Shown here: positions 33,558 through 44,694 of the stretch, piece after piece
How the letters are laid out: each line of letters begins with the position of its first letter
How positions within the stretch are numbered: position 1 is the first letter of the stretch
Assembly: GCA_019188255.1 (NCBI GenBank)
Contig: JAETXT010000002.1
Coordinates: forward strand, 4,774,001-4,838,000
DNA from: Verticillium longisporum
Lineage: Eukaryota; Ascomycota; Sordariomycetes; Glomerellales; Plectosphaerellaceae
Direction of reading: 5' to 3'
DNA length: 64,000 nucleotides
Position numbers and translations under genes: made by a program
The notes under the pieces: model-generated
Databases searched by the model: none
What the model saw: the letters and a program-made list of their open reading frames with translations, nothing else
What the model was told of the DNA's origin: nothing

Positions 33558-34962
33558 ATGAACTCTCTCCGCGTCGCTCTCCGCCCGTGCTCTGTTGCCG
33601 CCTCCTCTCCCGCCTCTGCATCCTCCATTCTGCGCCGCGCCGCCGTCCTCTCGTCGTCGCCCTCTTCCTCTCCCGCTTCTGGCCGCACCCTGCCCCGCGC
33701 CGCCTTCTTCCAGTCCAGGACCATGGCTACCGTGAAGAAGATCAAGGTCAAGAACCCCGTCGTCGAGCTCGACGGCGACGAGATGACCCGCATCATCTGG
33801 AAGGACATCAAGGACAAGTTCATCCACCCCTACCTCGACATTGACCTCAAGTACTACGACCTCGGCCTCGAGTACCGCGACGAGACCAACGACCAGGTCA
33901 CCATTGACGCCGCCAACGCCATCAAGAAGTACAGCGTCGGCGTCAAGTGCGCCACCATCACCCCCGACGAGGCCCGTGTCGAGGAGTTCAAGCTCAAGCA
34001 GATGTGGCTCTCCCCAACGGCACCATCCGCAACGCCCTCGGCGGCACCGTCTTCCGCGAGCCCATTGTCATTCCCCGCGTGCCCCGCCTCGTGCCGGGCT
34101 GGAAGAAGCCCATCATCATCGGCCGCCACGCCTTTGGCGACCAGTACCGCGCCAAGGACCTCGTCGTCAAGGGCGAGGGCACCCTCAAGATGGTCTACAC
34201 CCCCAAGGGCGGCGAGCCCGAGGAGATTGAGGTCTTCCAGTTCAAGAACGGCGGCGGCGTCGCCCAGACCCAGTACAACACGGACGAGAGCATCAGCGGC
34301 TTTGCCCACGCCTCGTTCAAGCTCGCCCTCGACAAGGAGCTGCCCCTCTACATGAGCACCAAGAACACCATCCTCAAGAAGTACGACGGCCGCTTCAAGG
34401 ACATTTTCCAGGAAATCTACGAGTCCACCTACAAGAAGGACTTTGAGGCCAAGAAGATCTGGTACGAGCACCGTCTCATCGACGACATGGTCGCCCAGAT
34501 GATCAAGTCTTCGGGCGGCTACATCATGGCCCTCAAGAACTACGACGGTGACGTCCAGTCCGACATTGTCGCCCAGGGCTTCGGCTCCCTCGGCCTCATG
34601 ACCTCGGTCCTCATCACCCCGACGGCAAGACCTTCGAGTCCGAGGCCGCCCACGGCACCGTGACCCGCCACTACCGTGAGCACCAGAAGGGCAACGAGAC
34701 CTCGACCAACCCCATCGCCTCCATCTTTGCCTGGACCCGTGGCCTCATCAAGCGTGGCCAGCTCGACGACACCCCCGAGCTCGTCGCCTTTGCCGAGAGC
34801 CTCGAGAAGGCCTGCATCGACACGGTCGACCAGGACGGCATCATGACCAAGGACCTTGCCCTCGCCTGCGGCAAGACCGGCCGTGGGGACTACGTCACCA
34901 CCACTGAGTACCTAAACGCCGTCGAGAGGAGGATGAAGAGCCTCCTGAAGGAGAAGCTATAA
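33558..34962 (+). CDS. NADP-dependent isocitrate dehydrogenase, two frame breaks at C-runs
   Basis: The ATG at 33558 opens a Ser/Ala/Arg-rich mitochondrial presequence ([20 protein letters not shown]). A second ATG at 33723 (Met56, [20 protein letters not shown]) matches the start of the cytosolic/peroxisomal form. Oxidative decarboxylation of isocitrate gives 2-oxoglutarate and NADPH. The catalytic core is seen across three frames: [16 protein letters not shown], then [38 protein letters not shown], and [16 protein letters not shown] with the NADP-binding Arg/His. Shifts occur at four-C runs 34012-34015 and 34617-34620; one extra C in each restores 468 residues, the normal length. Unlike most neighbours with frame breaks, the two shifts fall inside invariant motifs, so decay is very unlikely. 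Confidence 0.95.
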
Positions 34963-36313
34963 ATGATCTTGCCCGAAGGCGGAAGCGACTGGCCTGAAAT
35001 GACGGAGAGACGGATACCACTGATGAAGGATGACACCTGTGTGGCGGGCTGAGCGGCGGAGGCTTGTGGTTTTTATTCGTGCGGAGAGCGCTGCATGTAC
35101 GAGGATCAGGCTGTGCAGAGCCCCTCGGAGGCCTCGCGCGCAGGCAATGCAGGCTGGCGGGCTTGCAGGCAGGGGAGGCACTTTTCCGATCTGCATCTCA
35201 TGCATGTTCCTTTTTGGATGGTTACAGCTACATCGCATCATGTGTGTCCTCGCGAAAGCCTTGGACATGATCTAGACAGTCGCATGTGGGTATGCATTTT
35301 GTATTCGCAAGCCTGCGTAGACAGAAAGCCTGGGTAGGAGTAGACTTTTGCATCGAACTCTGCGGCCTCACTGGCATATTATCCTACCTTTCATTCAATC
35401 GGTCGGAAAGAGGGAAACTTGCCGAGGCCGACTCGTCAGCTTTGGTTGGCTTGAATGATACTTTGTTACACAAGGCCTCCCTCTCTCCTCTTTCCCCCTT
35501 CTCTTCGGTCGTGAGACTTCGTTAGTCGTGAGCAAACGCCCAAACACCACTAATAACCAGTGACAAAAAAAAAGAAAGAAAGGAAAAAGACCAGACGGCC
35601 ACCAATCCCGGCCTGTTTCCTTGCCTGCCTCCCATAGACCCCCCGCTAGTCGAGGAGAAGCGAGGAGGAAATAAAATGAAAAGGACCGCGATATAGGTCA
35701 GGTAAGATGCCCGAACCGGCAATAGTCTAGAACCATCGAGCGGCGCAATAGATTCAATAGCCGTCCCGGCTCGCATCGAGGCCCCTGAACACAACGAACG
35801 AACAGACCCGAACCGGGTTCCGGCCCCCGGTTGCCCCCGCCCCCCTTTCCTTGCCGACTGTGCTAGAGTGCCCGTTGCCGAAGGCAGTGCAGTCTACACC
35901 ACACACACGCACTTGGAGAGAGATGGAGAGGGACCCCTCAAATCGATCGAACCAAAAACCGAAGCTCGGCCGCTGCATGACGCATCTGCGGGCGCGGGGG
36001 GCCAAGGTACGACGTAATGAGGCAGCTTGGGGGTTGTACAGTAGAGAGCATGTGTGTCTGTGTGTGTGTGTGTGCAATGGGGAGAAGGGATGGAGGTGGT
36101 TGGACATCTCTGATTGCGTGAGGCTGTGTTGGTCGAATGGGGGAGGTGCATCATACGGCGCTGATGGGGTGACATGGAAAGGATATACACCCAACCAAGC
36201 CCCTCCTTCAAAGTGTAAAAAAGTTCCCTAGTTTCGAGTATTCACAAGAGAAAGAGGGCACAGCCTACCTCACGACCATCCACACCCCAGCCCCCAGGCC
36301 CCCGTCGACCGCA
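34963..36313. other. Convergent 3' intergenic region
   Basis: About 1.35 kb between the IDH gene and the zinc-finger gene. Contains a (GT)n run at 36050-36074. No gene recognised. Confidence 0.5.
36050..36074 (+). repeat. (GT)n microsatellite
   Basis: TGTGTGTC followed by seven TG units. Confidence 0.8.
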
Positions 36314-37267
36314 TCACCGCAGGCCCCGCGCGTCCCTCCTCTGTTCCTCGCAGCCCGTCTGACACTTGGGGCACACGTGGTCCGGGTGCCTGGCAACCTC
36401 GACGCGGATCACGCATCGGGAGCAGCGCCACCACCTCGTGTTATAGGAGCGCGACCTGAGCCACTCGTCGTCGACGGGGCTGTTGCGCTTACAGACGTCC
36501 TCCTTGTGGTAGTCTCGCAGGTGATCGCGGTAGTGGTCAAGGCGTCCGAACCCCTTTTCGCTGCGCGCACACTTCTTGTGGTCACACTGCCAGGACTCGC
36601 GCACCTTCTCGCTGACGTGTCGTTGCGTGTAGTGTCGCTGGAGGTCGGCCTGGCGTTTGAAGTGTTTGGCGTCGCAGCCGGGCCACATGCAGACGTAGCC
36701 CGAGGTCGACTCGTCTCCCTCGTTGCTGTCGTAGTTGGCCGTCCTGCTTTTGGATTTGTGATGAGGTATGGATGGGCTTTCGCCCGTGTGCGCATACTCT
36801 GGCCGGAGTTTCCAGTAGCCTCCGTCGTCTGTGGAATGATATGTGTAGTGCGCCCAATTCGTCGGCGAATGAACGTCGTCTCCGTTTGTCAAGGCTCCCC
36901 TCGGTGAGTCCCCTTGTATCGAGGCACGACCGTGACGTCGTTGTCTCGCGGGGCCAGTGTCCTCGTCGGCGGTCTGGTGGCTAGATGAGGCAGGGCTATG
37001 GGAGGGGTTCCTGTACGCGCCAGTGTCCTGGGCGTAGACGTCCTGGCCGTAGTCGTCCCGGCCGTGGTCGTCTCGGCCGTAGTCTGTGTAGGAGTACACA
37101 GCACGACTGATGGATGGTGAAGGAAGGGAGTCAGGCCGTCCGTATGAGGAGCCGCTGTCGGATGGTTGTCGTGTGCGGCGGATGGCTCTGGGTGACAGGG
37201 CAACGTCTGGGTAGGCATAGTCTGACGAGACGCTGCGCCCCATGGCGTAGTCGACGTAATAACTCAT
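36314..37267 (-). CDS. C2H2 zinc-finger protein
   Basis: Single coding exon, 317 residues. A disordered N-terminal half has an Asp/Tyr/Gly-rich mini-repeat (DYGRDDHGRDDYGQDVY, about residues 62-78). Two C2H2 fingers follow: YVCMWPGCDAKHFKRQADLQ with the His pair in RHYTQRH, and WQCDHKKCARSEKGFGRLDH with the His pair in HLRDYH. A C-terminal CxxC...CxxC knuckle (CSRCVIRV, HVCPKCQTGC) ends the protein. This architecture is common in uncharacterised filamentous-fungal nuclear proteins; a role as transcription factor is inferred. A probable 5' UTR intron runs from donor GTAAGT at 37458 to an acceptor CAG at 37274, just before the ATG. No frame problem. Confidence 0.83.
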   Translation of the reverse strand: MSYYVDYAMGRSVSSDYAYPDVALSPRAIRRTRQPSDSGSSYGRPDSLPSPSISRAVYSYTDYGRDDHGRDDYGQDVYAQDTGAYRNPSHSPASSSHQTADEDTGPARQRRHGRASIQGDSPRGALTNGDDVHSPTNWAHYTYHSTDDGGYWKLRPEYAHTGESPSIPHHKSKSRTANYDSNEGDESTSGYVCMWPGCDAKHFKRQADLQRHYTQRHVSEKVRESWQCDHKKCARSEKGFGRLDHYRDHLRDYHKEDVCKRNSPVDDEWLRSRSYNTRWWRCSRCVIRVEVARHPDHVCPKCQTGCEEQRRDARGLR

Positions 37268-39116
37268 GTTGCCCTGCAGATAGGGTGAGACTGGTGTGAG
37301 TATAGTTGATCAAGCTGTCCGGTGTTTCGGGTTCTGAGGGTCATGTCAGTACGGATAACGAGAGGTATGATGGGAGGACGAGGCGGATTGTCGTGCTTTT
37401 AATAACCATCTCAAGTCAAGAGGTGGACAGGGCAAACAGCAATCGTTGAAGGACTTACATGAACGACAACGGAGGGCGGAACCGCAGGAGCCGGAGTCGC
37501 TCAACTATGCAGTTTGGCGGATCAAATGCGGATATCCACCACAGGAACTCGAGCCGGTTGGGTCGTGTACAACAATACGCCTGCCGTGAACTTTCAAGCC
37601 TGTTGAACAAAGGCTCAATACGGTTCCTCAAGAGGGCGACCAAGCGTACGAGGTTCAGAGAAGAGCACTTTTGCAGTGAGGCGGATTTCAAGAGTCTCGT
37701 TGCCTCGTCATATACCCAACGTCGATGAAGGAGGGGCATGGGGTGAGGAAGCGTTGTTCAAGTGACACTTTCCTCCCGTTGATCGGTCAATGGGAAGGGT
37801 GGACATAAAGGCAAATCGCAGCAGCGGTCTGTCTGTCGTAGATATGGATCCCTATACACCATTTGACAGGTCAGAGTGTCACAGCCGCAATCCTCAGCCA
37901 ATCTGACGAGGATCAAAGTGAAAAGAACCGGGCTAAGGCTTGAGGTGGGCGGTAGATGGCGAAATTAAGGTACTGTCCTCACACTTGACATGGTTGGGCT
38001 TGTGGTGGAGTGCGACTCATGCGGCCAGGCAGGGACATGGCTGACCAGGGGTTGGCCTCAGAAGCACTGGATTACCCGATGCAAGGCCTCGGAGCTGCTT
38101 CTCGGTGAAGGATTAGAAGGTTGTAGATGAGGCTTGGTTGGGCCCTAGAAGCCACCTTCTTGATGACCAGTCTCAGACACGACACAGAGGGGATGGATGG
38201 GTCGACCTACTGGTGTGCCCGGCCAGAGGGCCAGACACCCAACACGCACGCACTCAGACACTCTGACACGAGGGCGAAGTGTCGCAGGTCGGATTAGGCC
38301 ACCCATACATGCGCTGAGCATGCACTCCTGTTCGGCAGGGCTGCCGGAAAGTAGAGTCCCAGATAGGTTCAAGAATCACTAGTTGGATCGCGACTGGCTG
38401 GTCCTCGGCGCATCCCATGGCAAAAGTGTCAGTCGGGACATGGTCTGTGGTCCAATAGGCATGGGGCCAGTGTTGGTTCATCTTGCGCGAGCCTGAAAAC
38501 GAACGGGCTGAGGCTAAGAAATCGAAGAGGAAAGCCTGGAATGGAGACGACAGCACGCAGCGGTGAATATTGGCTCAGCGGCAGTGGCTGGTAACGTGCT
38601 CGCAGATATCGCGAACATGGTGTCCAGACTTGAGCCAGTCATCGACACAAGAACACATGGTTGTGGGCCAAGACGGTGGGTAGGCTCCAGGCAAGGCTCA
38701 TCGCTGCAGATGAAATGGCCCCTTCCAAGTGACAGCCCAAGCACCTTCTGGACCGTTGGAAGAACACCAAGACCAGGGGTGGGGGGGTTCGACTTTGGCC
38801 AACTGTGCTGTTACTGGTGCTCGGTGGAGGTGCTGCTCTTGTTGCTGCCTAGAGCACTGCCACATTGGGCATAATGGGGCTGCTGCAAGCGCGCGCGCGC
38901 GACGATGTCGCTGCAAGTCGGGGACTCTGTGCCAAACGTAGCGGTAAACCCCAATCCAAACAAACATGGCCATACCATCAGTTTCCTGCTTCCTTGCACC
39001 GAGTAAAGGGACAATGCTGGGTCCGGCAGCTAGGCGATACATGGTCCAACCGGGGAGGGCCCATATCCAGGGCTGGCTCCAAAAGGGCAGGTTTGCCTCG
39101 TGCAGACTACCTCAAG

Positions 39117-39139
39117 GCAGGTAGGTACCTTAGGTACCG
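39117..39139. repeat. GGTA/TACC repeat
   Basis: GCAGGTAGGTACCTTAGGTACC, a diverged copy of the intergenic palindrome. Confidence 0.65.
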
Positions 39140-39266
39140 ACAACAGCGCCGATACAACACAGCACAGCACACACGCAGAAGATTGCTGTTCAGCCGAACA
39201 GGCTGTCATCGGAAGGCCGGGGAAACGAGCGAAGGAGACGTGCTGGCATCGGTTTGGGCCCGAGAT

Positions 39267-39292
39267 CGACTGAAGGCGACTGAAGGCGACTG
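39267..39292 (+). repeat. GACTGAAGGC short tandem repeat
   Basis: Units CGACTGAAGG, CGACTGAAGG, CGACTGAATGG in direct tandem. Confidence 0.7.
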
Positions 39293-39805
39293 AATGGAGA
39301 CGAGATGGTCTGTGGACGGGCGAAGAGGATAGGTGCGTCTGTGGGCTTCCTCTTTTCTCCCGGCAGCTCGAACGATTGCTCGGTGTTCCGCCGTCCTAGG
39401 GGTCGGTTCGCCAAACTATGGCGGACAGTCAGGCGTACCCTTCATGCTCGAAATAAGGCGTCCAAAGCCATGGTAAAAACAAGGCTGTCGATGGATCGAC
39501 AGGCGGACGAAGAATGCTTGGCTTCGATCGACAGCATGTGCCGATGCGATGCTACGTGTAGGATGGAGGGATCCTGCCTTGCTATCGGATCGGGCACATG
39601 ATGCTCCTCGCGTGTTCTGGTGTTGATGTGAAAGTGCTGAAGAGGAGAGGCAGCACGAGGGGGGGAGGGGCGTACGAGTGAGAGTACGGAAACGACAGCC
39701 AACCTCAGCTCTGCACAGGGAAAGGTAACCCCACTCAAAAGTATCCTTAGGTAAGGCGACTCAAGGTGAGTGGCCCGTAGAATCACGCAAGCTGTTGCCC
39801 CTGAT

Positions 39806-39822
39806 AAGGTAGGTAGGTACCC
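39806..39822. repeat. GGTA repeat
   Basis: AAGGTAGGTAGGTACCC, one arm of the intergenic palindrome. Confidence 0.65.
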
Positions 39823-40163
39823 AGCCTCCAGAGGCAGGCGCCAGGCACACTCAAACATGAACCTTCACACCATCATTCGTAATACAATAATAAACCAAGC
39901 CCTAGTAGCCTACAGCTACCTAGCTGTAGCGATCGCTGTCACGCAGGCCAAAATGGCCAGACGACAAGTGGAATTGTGCACACAGTCCTGTCAGCCAGCC
40001 CTACCGTACCAGTAACGGTCCTCGAGACGATCCCCCGTCCCTGACCACGTGCCCGAAAGCAAGAAAGGCAACGCAACGCCGATTCCCAAGGCTCTCGACC
40101 CAGAGAGATCCTTGGCCCGCGGTACCAACCTGCGTCCGTAAAACATTTTCCATGTGCTGATAC

Positions 40164-42279
40164 TCATACATCGTCCTCGAGGAACTTGTAGGCGAACTTG
40201 AAGTCGGCCTTCCGTCGGTTCATCCTGTCACGTAAATGTTAGCTGCTGGGCACTGCGGCGACGGGTGGCGGCACGAACCATGTGGATTCGTAGTCAAAGA
40301 AACGGTAAGTGCCCTGCTCGAACTCTTCCGTGATGCTCTTTGGCTCCTCATGTCGTTGGAACCAAGTCTGGTATTGCTTGTGGAACCTCCAGCTCTGGTC
40401 CTTCAGCGCTTTGGCTGCGAGGTACTGCTGCGGTGTTCCCTGCTTGTAGTAAAACACATAGAAAAGCGTGTCCGGCTCGATGCGTTGGTATAGCCGGGGG
40501 TCGTCCAGCAGGGCGAGGGGCTCCTGAGGAAACCCTGTTCCGGTAGCAGGGACCCGCACGTCCGGTCGATATGTTCTAGGGACCTCCGAGTCCAGCGGGT
40601 CAGGGCATGTAGCCTGGCTGGTCTGCAGCATGCGCAACGTCGCCGGCGACGACAGGCTCGCAGGCTTCTTGCGCGTCACCTCGAAGGACTCGACGAGATC
40701 CTGAAGCGAGGCAGGCAGGTGATAAATGGACTCCTCTTCGTGTTCCTCCTGGGTCGTCTTGCCGTGCGCCGTTCCGTTGGCACGCGCCGTCGTCCGAGCT
40801 TCGGCCTCCGCTTGTTCGGCAAGCTTGCGCTGTTGTCGCTTGCTTCGAACAGGCTCCACGGGTTCCACTGCCGTTGCTGCTTTGCTCGCAGCCTTGCTCT
40901 TCTCCGCCTTTGCGGGAGCAGGCGTCGCTCGTATGCTGGCTGTTGGGGTCTCGGTCGCACTGCTCGAAGAGGCGGGTGCCGGCGCCTTGGGTTCCGTCTT
41001 CTCCACAGCAGCTGGCTGCGCTGCCGTTGTCGCTGGTGAGCTCGTCGCGCTCGCTGCGCCCGTCTTGGCTTGCACCGTCGACGGCGCAACAGGTGAGGGT
41101 GACATGCCTGGTGGAGGCGGCAATGGTGCGATGCCAATCTTATCGTTCGCAGCAGCCGCAGCAGCCGCAGATGCGTACTTGAGTCCCTCGGCTGGCCTTG
41201 CCGGGACGGAAGCCGGCTTCATGACCGGCCCTGAAGACGTACCGTTACTAATCGTTGCCAGGGGTGTATGTAAAGTGGCTAAAGCAGGCAGTGGTGATTT
41301 CACCTGCGCACTTGGTCGTCGCGTGGATGCCGCTGCAACTTCTGCTACCTGTTTCGCCTTCGCTACAGTCACAGGCTTGACAACCTCGGGTTCTGGCGTC
41401 GCCTCTTCTGCCAGCGACGCGTTGTCTTGTGACGAACCCTTATCCTCCTGCGGCACGCCGAAAACGCCCTCTTCCTCGTCCAGGTTGAGTTCGTCGTACA
41501 TTTCTTCGTCTTCGATAAAGTCGTCAGTCAAGCTGTCTGTGACGTAGTAGCGGATCGTTTCCTCCAAATCGGTCACCTGTTCGGTGTCGATGCCCCCGTT
41601 CTCCAGTGAGCGCCGGATCAGCTCGTGCTAGCCTTGGTGCCACTTATGTCGCACTATGGTGCGGGCAATCTCGGCGAAACGATCTGCCTTGGCGCCCTGG
41701 CTCGTCCCCTTCTTCATCGAGGCTTGTATGGTTTCGGGCTCGGCCTCGCGCGTCTCGATTTGCAGGTCCAACTCGTCCACCTGGTTCCCAAGAAACTCGC
41801 CAGCTTCGGCTCTGGCTTGTTCTGCTGGATCGAGCTTCTGAGACGAAGCCAACCCTTCTTTGGAGTAGGCTTTCGTCTTCATGGCCTTTTCAACAGCTTT
41901 GAAGCGTTCCATTTGCTATTTTTTCCATGTTAGTCAGGGGACATGGCAGCAGCACGCAGACGCCAAAGGGGGCCGTCTTGCTGCACCGGTGTGGGGATGA
42001 AGGTGTCGTTGTGTGTGTGACGAACCGTCTCAATCAGCTTCCGATGCTCGAGTAAAGGACCCTTGTCCTTGATGTCGTTGCTTGCGGCCCATGTCTTGAT
42101 CTGATCTCGCATCCGCTGCAGCTTCTTGATCTCGCGCTTCAGGTTGTCCTCCAACTTCTCTTTTGGGAGAGGTTATTGGACTGCTCAATCTTCTCGTAGA
42201 TGGCCTCGAATTCGGCCACGCCTTCTGCCACCTTCTTGAAGCACTTCTCCACTTCTTGCTGCAGTTTTCGTGCTGCCAT
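40164..42279 (-). CDS. NOT3: CCR4-NOT complex subunit NOT3/NOT5, one frame break and one in-frame TAG
   Basis: Exons 42279-42026, 41915-40279 and 40224-40164; total 650 residues if one A is restored at the A-run (plus-strand T 42161-42164) after EQSNNLSQK. The N-terminal Not3 coiled-coil domain reads [20 protein letters not shown] and, after the break, [20 protein letters not shown]. Codon 181 is TAG (41630-41628) in [21 protein letters not shown]; homologues have Lys there. An Ala/Pro/Ser-rich linker leads to the C-terminal NOT box ([38 protein letters not shown], ending [12 protein letters not shown]). NOT3/5 scaffolds mRNA deadenylation with NOT2 on NOT1. Divergent from the deacylase gene. 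Since CCR4-NOT is a core complex, both breaks are more likely sequence errors than true loss. Confidence 0.9.
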
Positions 42280-43533
42280 GATGACTTATGATCGCGAGAT
42301 GGAAGCGGGCGTTTGTACGGGGCAGGTAGGTCGTCTTCGAGGTGGAAGACTGGATGATCCCGTCTGTTGGGAGTCGACGTCGGGAATGTGTTGGCGGCGC
42401 CAGGCGCGGGTTCACGTCGTCCAGTAATGCTGTCTGACCCGCACGCTGATCAGATGAGGTGGTGCGAAGAAGCGTCGTGCGTCGTCCCGCGGAGACAAGT
42501 GTTGTTGGGGTGTCAATCGTGATTGCGCAGTGTGAAGGAAGTTTGCTTCCCGAGAAGGCTGTTTCGCGAATGGTGATTGACGGAGGAAGGTGCCAGCATG
42601 CTCAGGTACCTCCAGCAGTGCACAGTGCGTCAGAGGCGCTAAACTAGGCGGCGAGCAACAGCACGTGATCGGTTAATATGATGACTTGCAAGCATGCAGG
42701 CGCCAACAATGCTTCAGTTGGCTGATCATCTATACGGCAATTAAGGAGCAGCTTGTAGTCATCGGTTTCATTCGTGTGAACCCTTTGTCTTGGCTGCACG
42801 TCGGGCTCAAGGAGGAGTTTTCTGCATGTTCACGAGTTCAAGCGACGAGCACCCCTGAAAACTTCAGTGCACCAAGTCATCCTCTCACACGGAGTACATG
42901 CAAACAGCTCGCTCAATCGAGTAGGCACGTAGGCACTAAAGTGGGCCGTGAGTGAATGAACTGCGCGGTGTGACACCCAAGTGACCAGACGACAGGGATA
43001 GCACGACCACCGTGCAATGTGGCATGCTGTGAGCAGTTGTTCGAGTACCGTCGACAGTCTGGTTATAGGACGTCTTTTGATTCCTCGGATGGTTATAGTG
43101 CGGGCAGGTCCGGCACCCTAGGTCGGGCATCGGGACCTTGGACGATCTTTCCAAGTACCTTGTGCCCAAGGGATTTTGCGTGGTCTTGTGGGGGAAGATA
43201 CTTTAGTCGTCATCATTCAGCCTAGAGCTTTTCCGGCCTTCACGGTGTCCAAGTGTTCATGGCGTAGCATCCTGGGGTCCAAATTCTACACGTTATAATC
43301 ACATGAAATTGAATTACAAAATGGTGTTATCTGAGCCATCGTTGGGATATCTTCGAACCCTAGAGTGTCGTAATTCGAGCCAAGTCCACTCCGTGTAGGT
43401 ACCTAGCTATCGATGCCGGTTCAGATGGAGCCCCAGTCCAATAACCTCGCTTTCCATGCACCACCACCATCAACGTTCAAGCACAACCAGAACAACACGT
43501 AAAGTGACATAACCAGCCTCCCTCTCTGCCAAT
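42280..43533. other. Divergent promoter region, NOT3/5 / DTD
   Basis: About 1.25 kb between divergent starts. A TACC/GGTA motif copy is at 43395-43408. No gene recognised. Confidence 0.5.
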
Positions 43534-44243
43534 ATGAAAGGCACGTGTCCTCTTCTCTGTACCCCCAAGGCTCATCACTGACAAGCACCAGCAATCATTC
43601 AGCGGGTTTTGTCAGCGTCCGTGACAGTGGACAAGGAGGTCATATCTTCCATAGGAAAGGGGGTTCTAGTCTTTGCGGCAGTGGCTCCTGGAGACACAGA
43701 AAGAGAGGCAAAGTCTTTGGCTGCCAAAGTCCTGAAGATGAAGCTTTGGGATGACGACTCAGGCGGCAGAGTGAGGGAGCATTGCAAACTCTGATCTCGA
43801 GAGCGATCGCTAACAGGGTCGTCCGACTCCATAGTGGAAGCAGAGCGTCAAAGACATTGAAGGAGAGGTTCTCTGCGGTACGGCCACCTAGAACACGAAA
43901 AGGGCACTTACTAACACAGTGACAGTGTCACAATTCACGCTGCTGGCCAAGACGACCAAGGGATCCAAGCCAGACTTTCATGGTGCCTTGGGCGGTGACG
44001 AGGCCAGCATATTGTATCACTACTTCTTTCAGGAGGTCCAGAAAGGTTACCTTGCCGACCGAGTCAAGAATGGAAAATTCCAGGCCATGATGGAAGTGGC
44101 CTTGGTCAACGATGGGCCGGTAAGTGAACAGATCTATCCAAAGTTCAATACCCTTCCCAAACGGCTGCTGAATATCATCACAGGTCACGCTTGAGCTAGC
44201 AGCATCACCTCCACCCCCGCCTGCCAACGCGAAATCGACGTGA
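43534..44243 (+). CDS. DTD1: D-aminoacyl-tRNA deacylase (DTD)
   Basis: Five exons (43534-43540, 43592-43770, 43835-43877, 43926-44119, 44184-44243) give 160 residues, the typical DTD length. The first coding exon has 7 nt and its intron starts GC (GCACGT...CAG), the only non-GT donor I see in the window. The protein begins MKAIIQRVLSASVTVD. It carries the catalytic SQFTLLAKTTKG block and the Gly-cisPro block NDGPVTLEL, plus GSKPDFHGALGG. The enzyme hydrolyses D-aminoacyl-tRNA (and Gly-tRNA-Ala), protecting translation in the cytosol. The C-terminal extension is Pro-rich (SPPPPPANAKST). Intact frame, firm call. Confidence 0.95.
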
Positions 44244-44694
44244 AGAGACTGGCGAGCGCCAACATGCTAAGACCATATACAGAACCAAAGCATGTAAAAA
44301 TATGTTCCATGGATGACCTTCGTCACTCGCCCTGCGGCGCAACGACCGGCCGGTGCAAGGCTCTGGAGAGGAGTGTGAGACCAGCCGATGCCCCGCACTA
44401 CCAACCGCGACCCTAGCTAGAAACTTCCAGAGCGACTGAGCTGCATGCAGGCAAACGTGAACCCCACCTCCACCTTCTCACATCGTCAGAGCCGTGCCTT
44501 TTCCAACTTTCTCCAAAGCCTCCAAATTCGCGGACACCCCTCCTCTTCGTTTCCAATTGCTTCAAGCAGCACGATCTAAAGCTTCAGAGAACCGTCAAGT
44601 CGTCAAACTTGTCCCCCCGCGCATATCAACACCAACCGCTCCAGCTACCAATTGAAACCCCCACTACCTGCCACACCACTCTCTACGACACACA
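44244..44694. promoter_or_regulatory. CYP40 promoter region
   Basis: Between DTD and CYP40, both on the plus strand. A heat-shock-element-like site lies at 44419-44433; the 100 bp before the start are C/A-rich and probably the 5' leader. Confidence 0.45.
44419..44433 (+). promoter_or_regulatory. Candidate heat-shock element
   Basis: AGAAACTTCCAGAGC fits three alternating nGAAn units with one mismatch in the third, about 260 bp upstream of an Hsp90 co-chaperone gene. Regulation by HSF1 is an inference. Confidence 0.4.

Larger units (their letters stand above)
37268..40163. other. Long intergenic region
   Basis: About 2.9 kb upstream of the zinc-finger gene and downstream of NOT3/5. Holds the likely 5' UTR exon near 37459, a GCGC alternating tract (38889-38901), a triple GACTGAAGGC-like repeat (39267-39292) and TACC/GGTA repeats at 39117-39139 and 39806-39822. 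No protein gene recognised. Confidence 0.45.

Noticed and set aside
19823..34620. Programmed ribosomal frameshifting
   Set aside because: The shifts sit in plain C-runs without slippery heptamers, occur in many unrelated genes and fall inside invariant enzyme motifs; length error is simpler.
40726..41547. 273-codon plus ORF opposite NOT3/5
   Set aside because: Shadow of the Ala/Pro/Ser-rich linker; low complexity.
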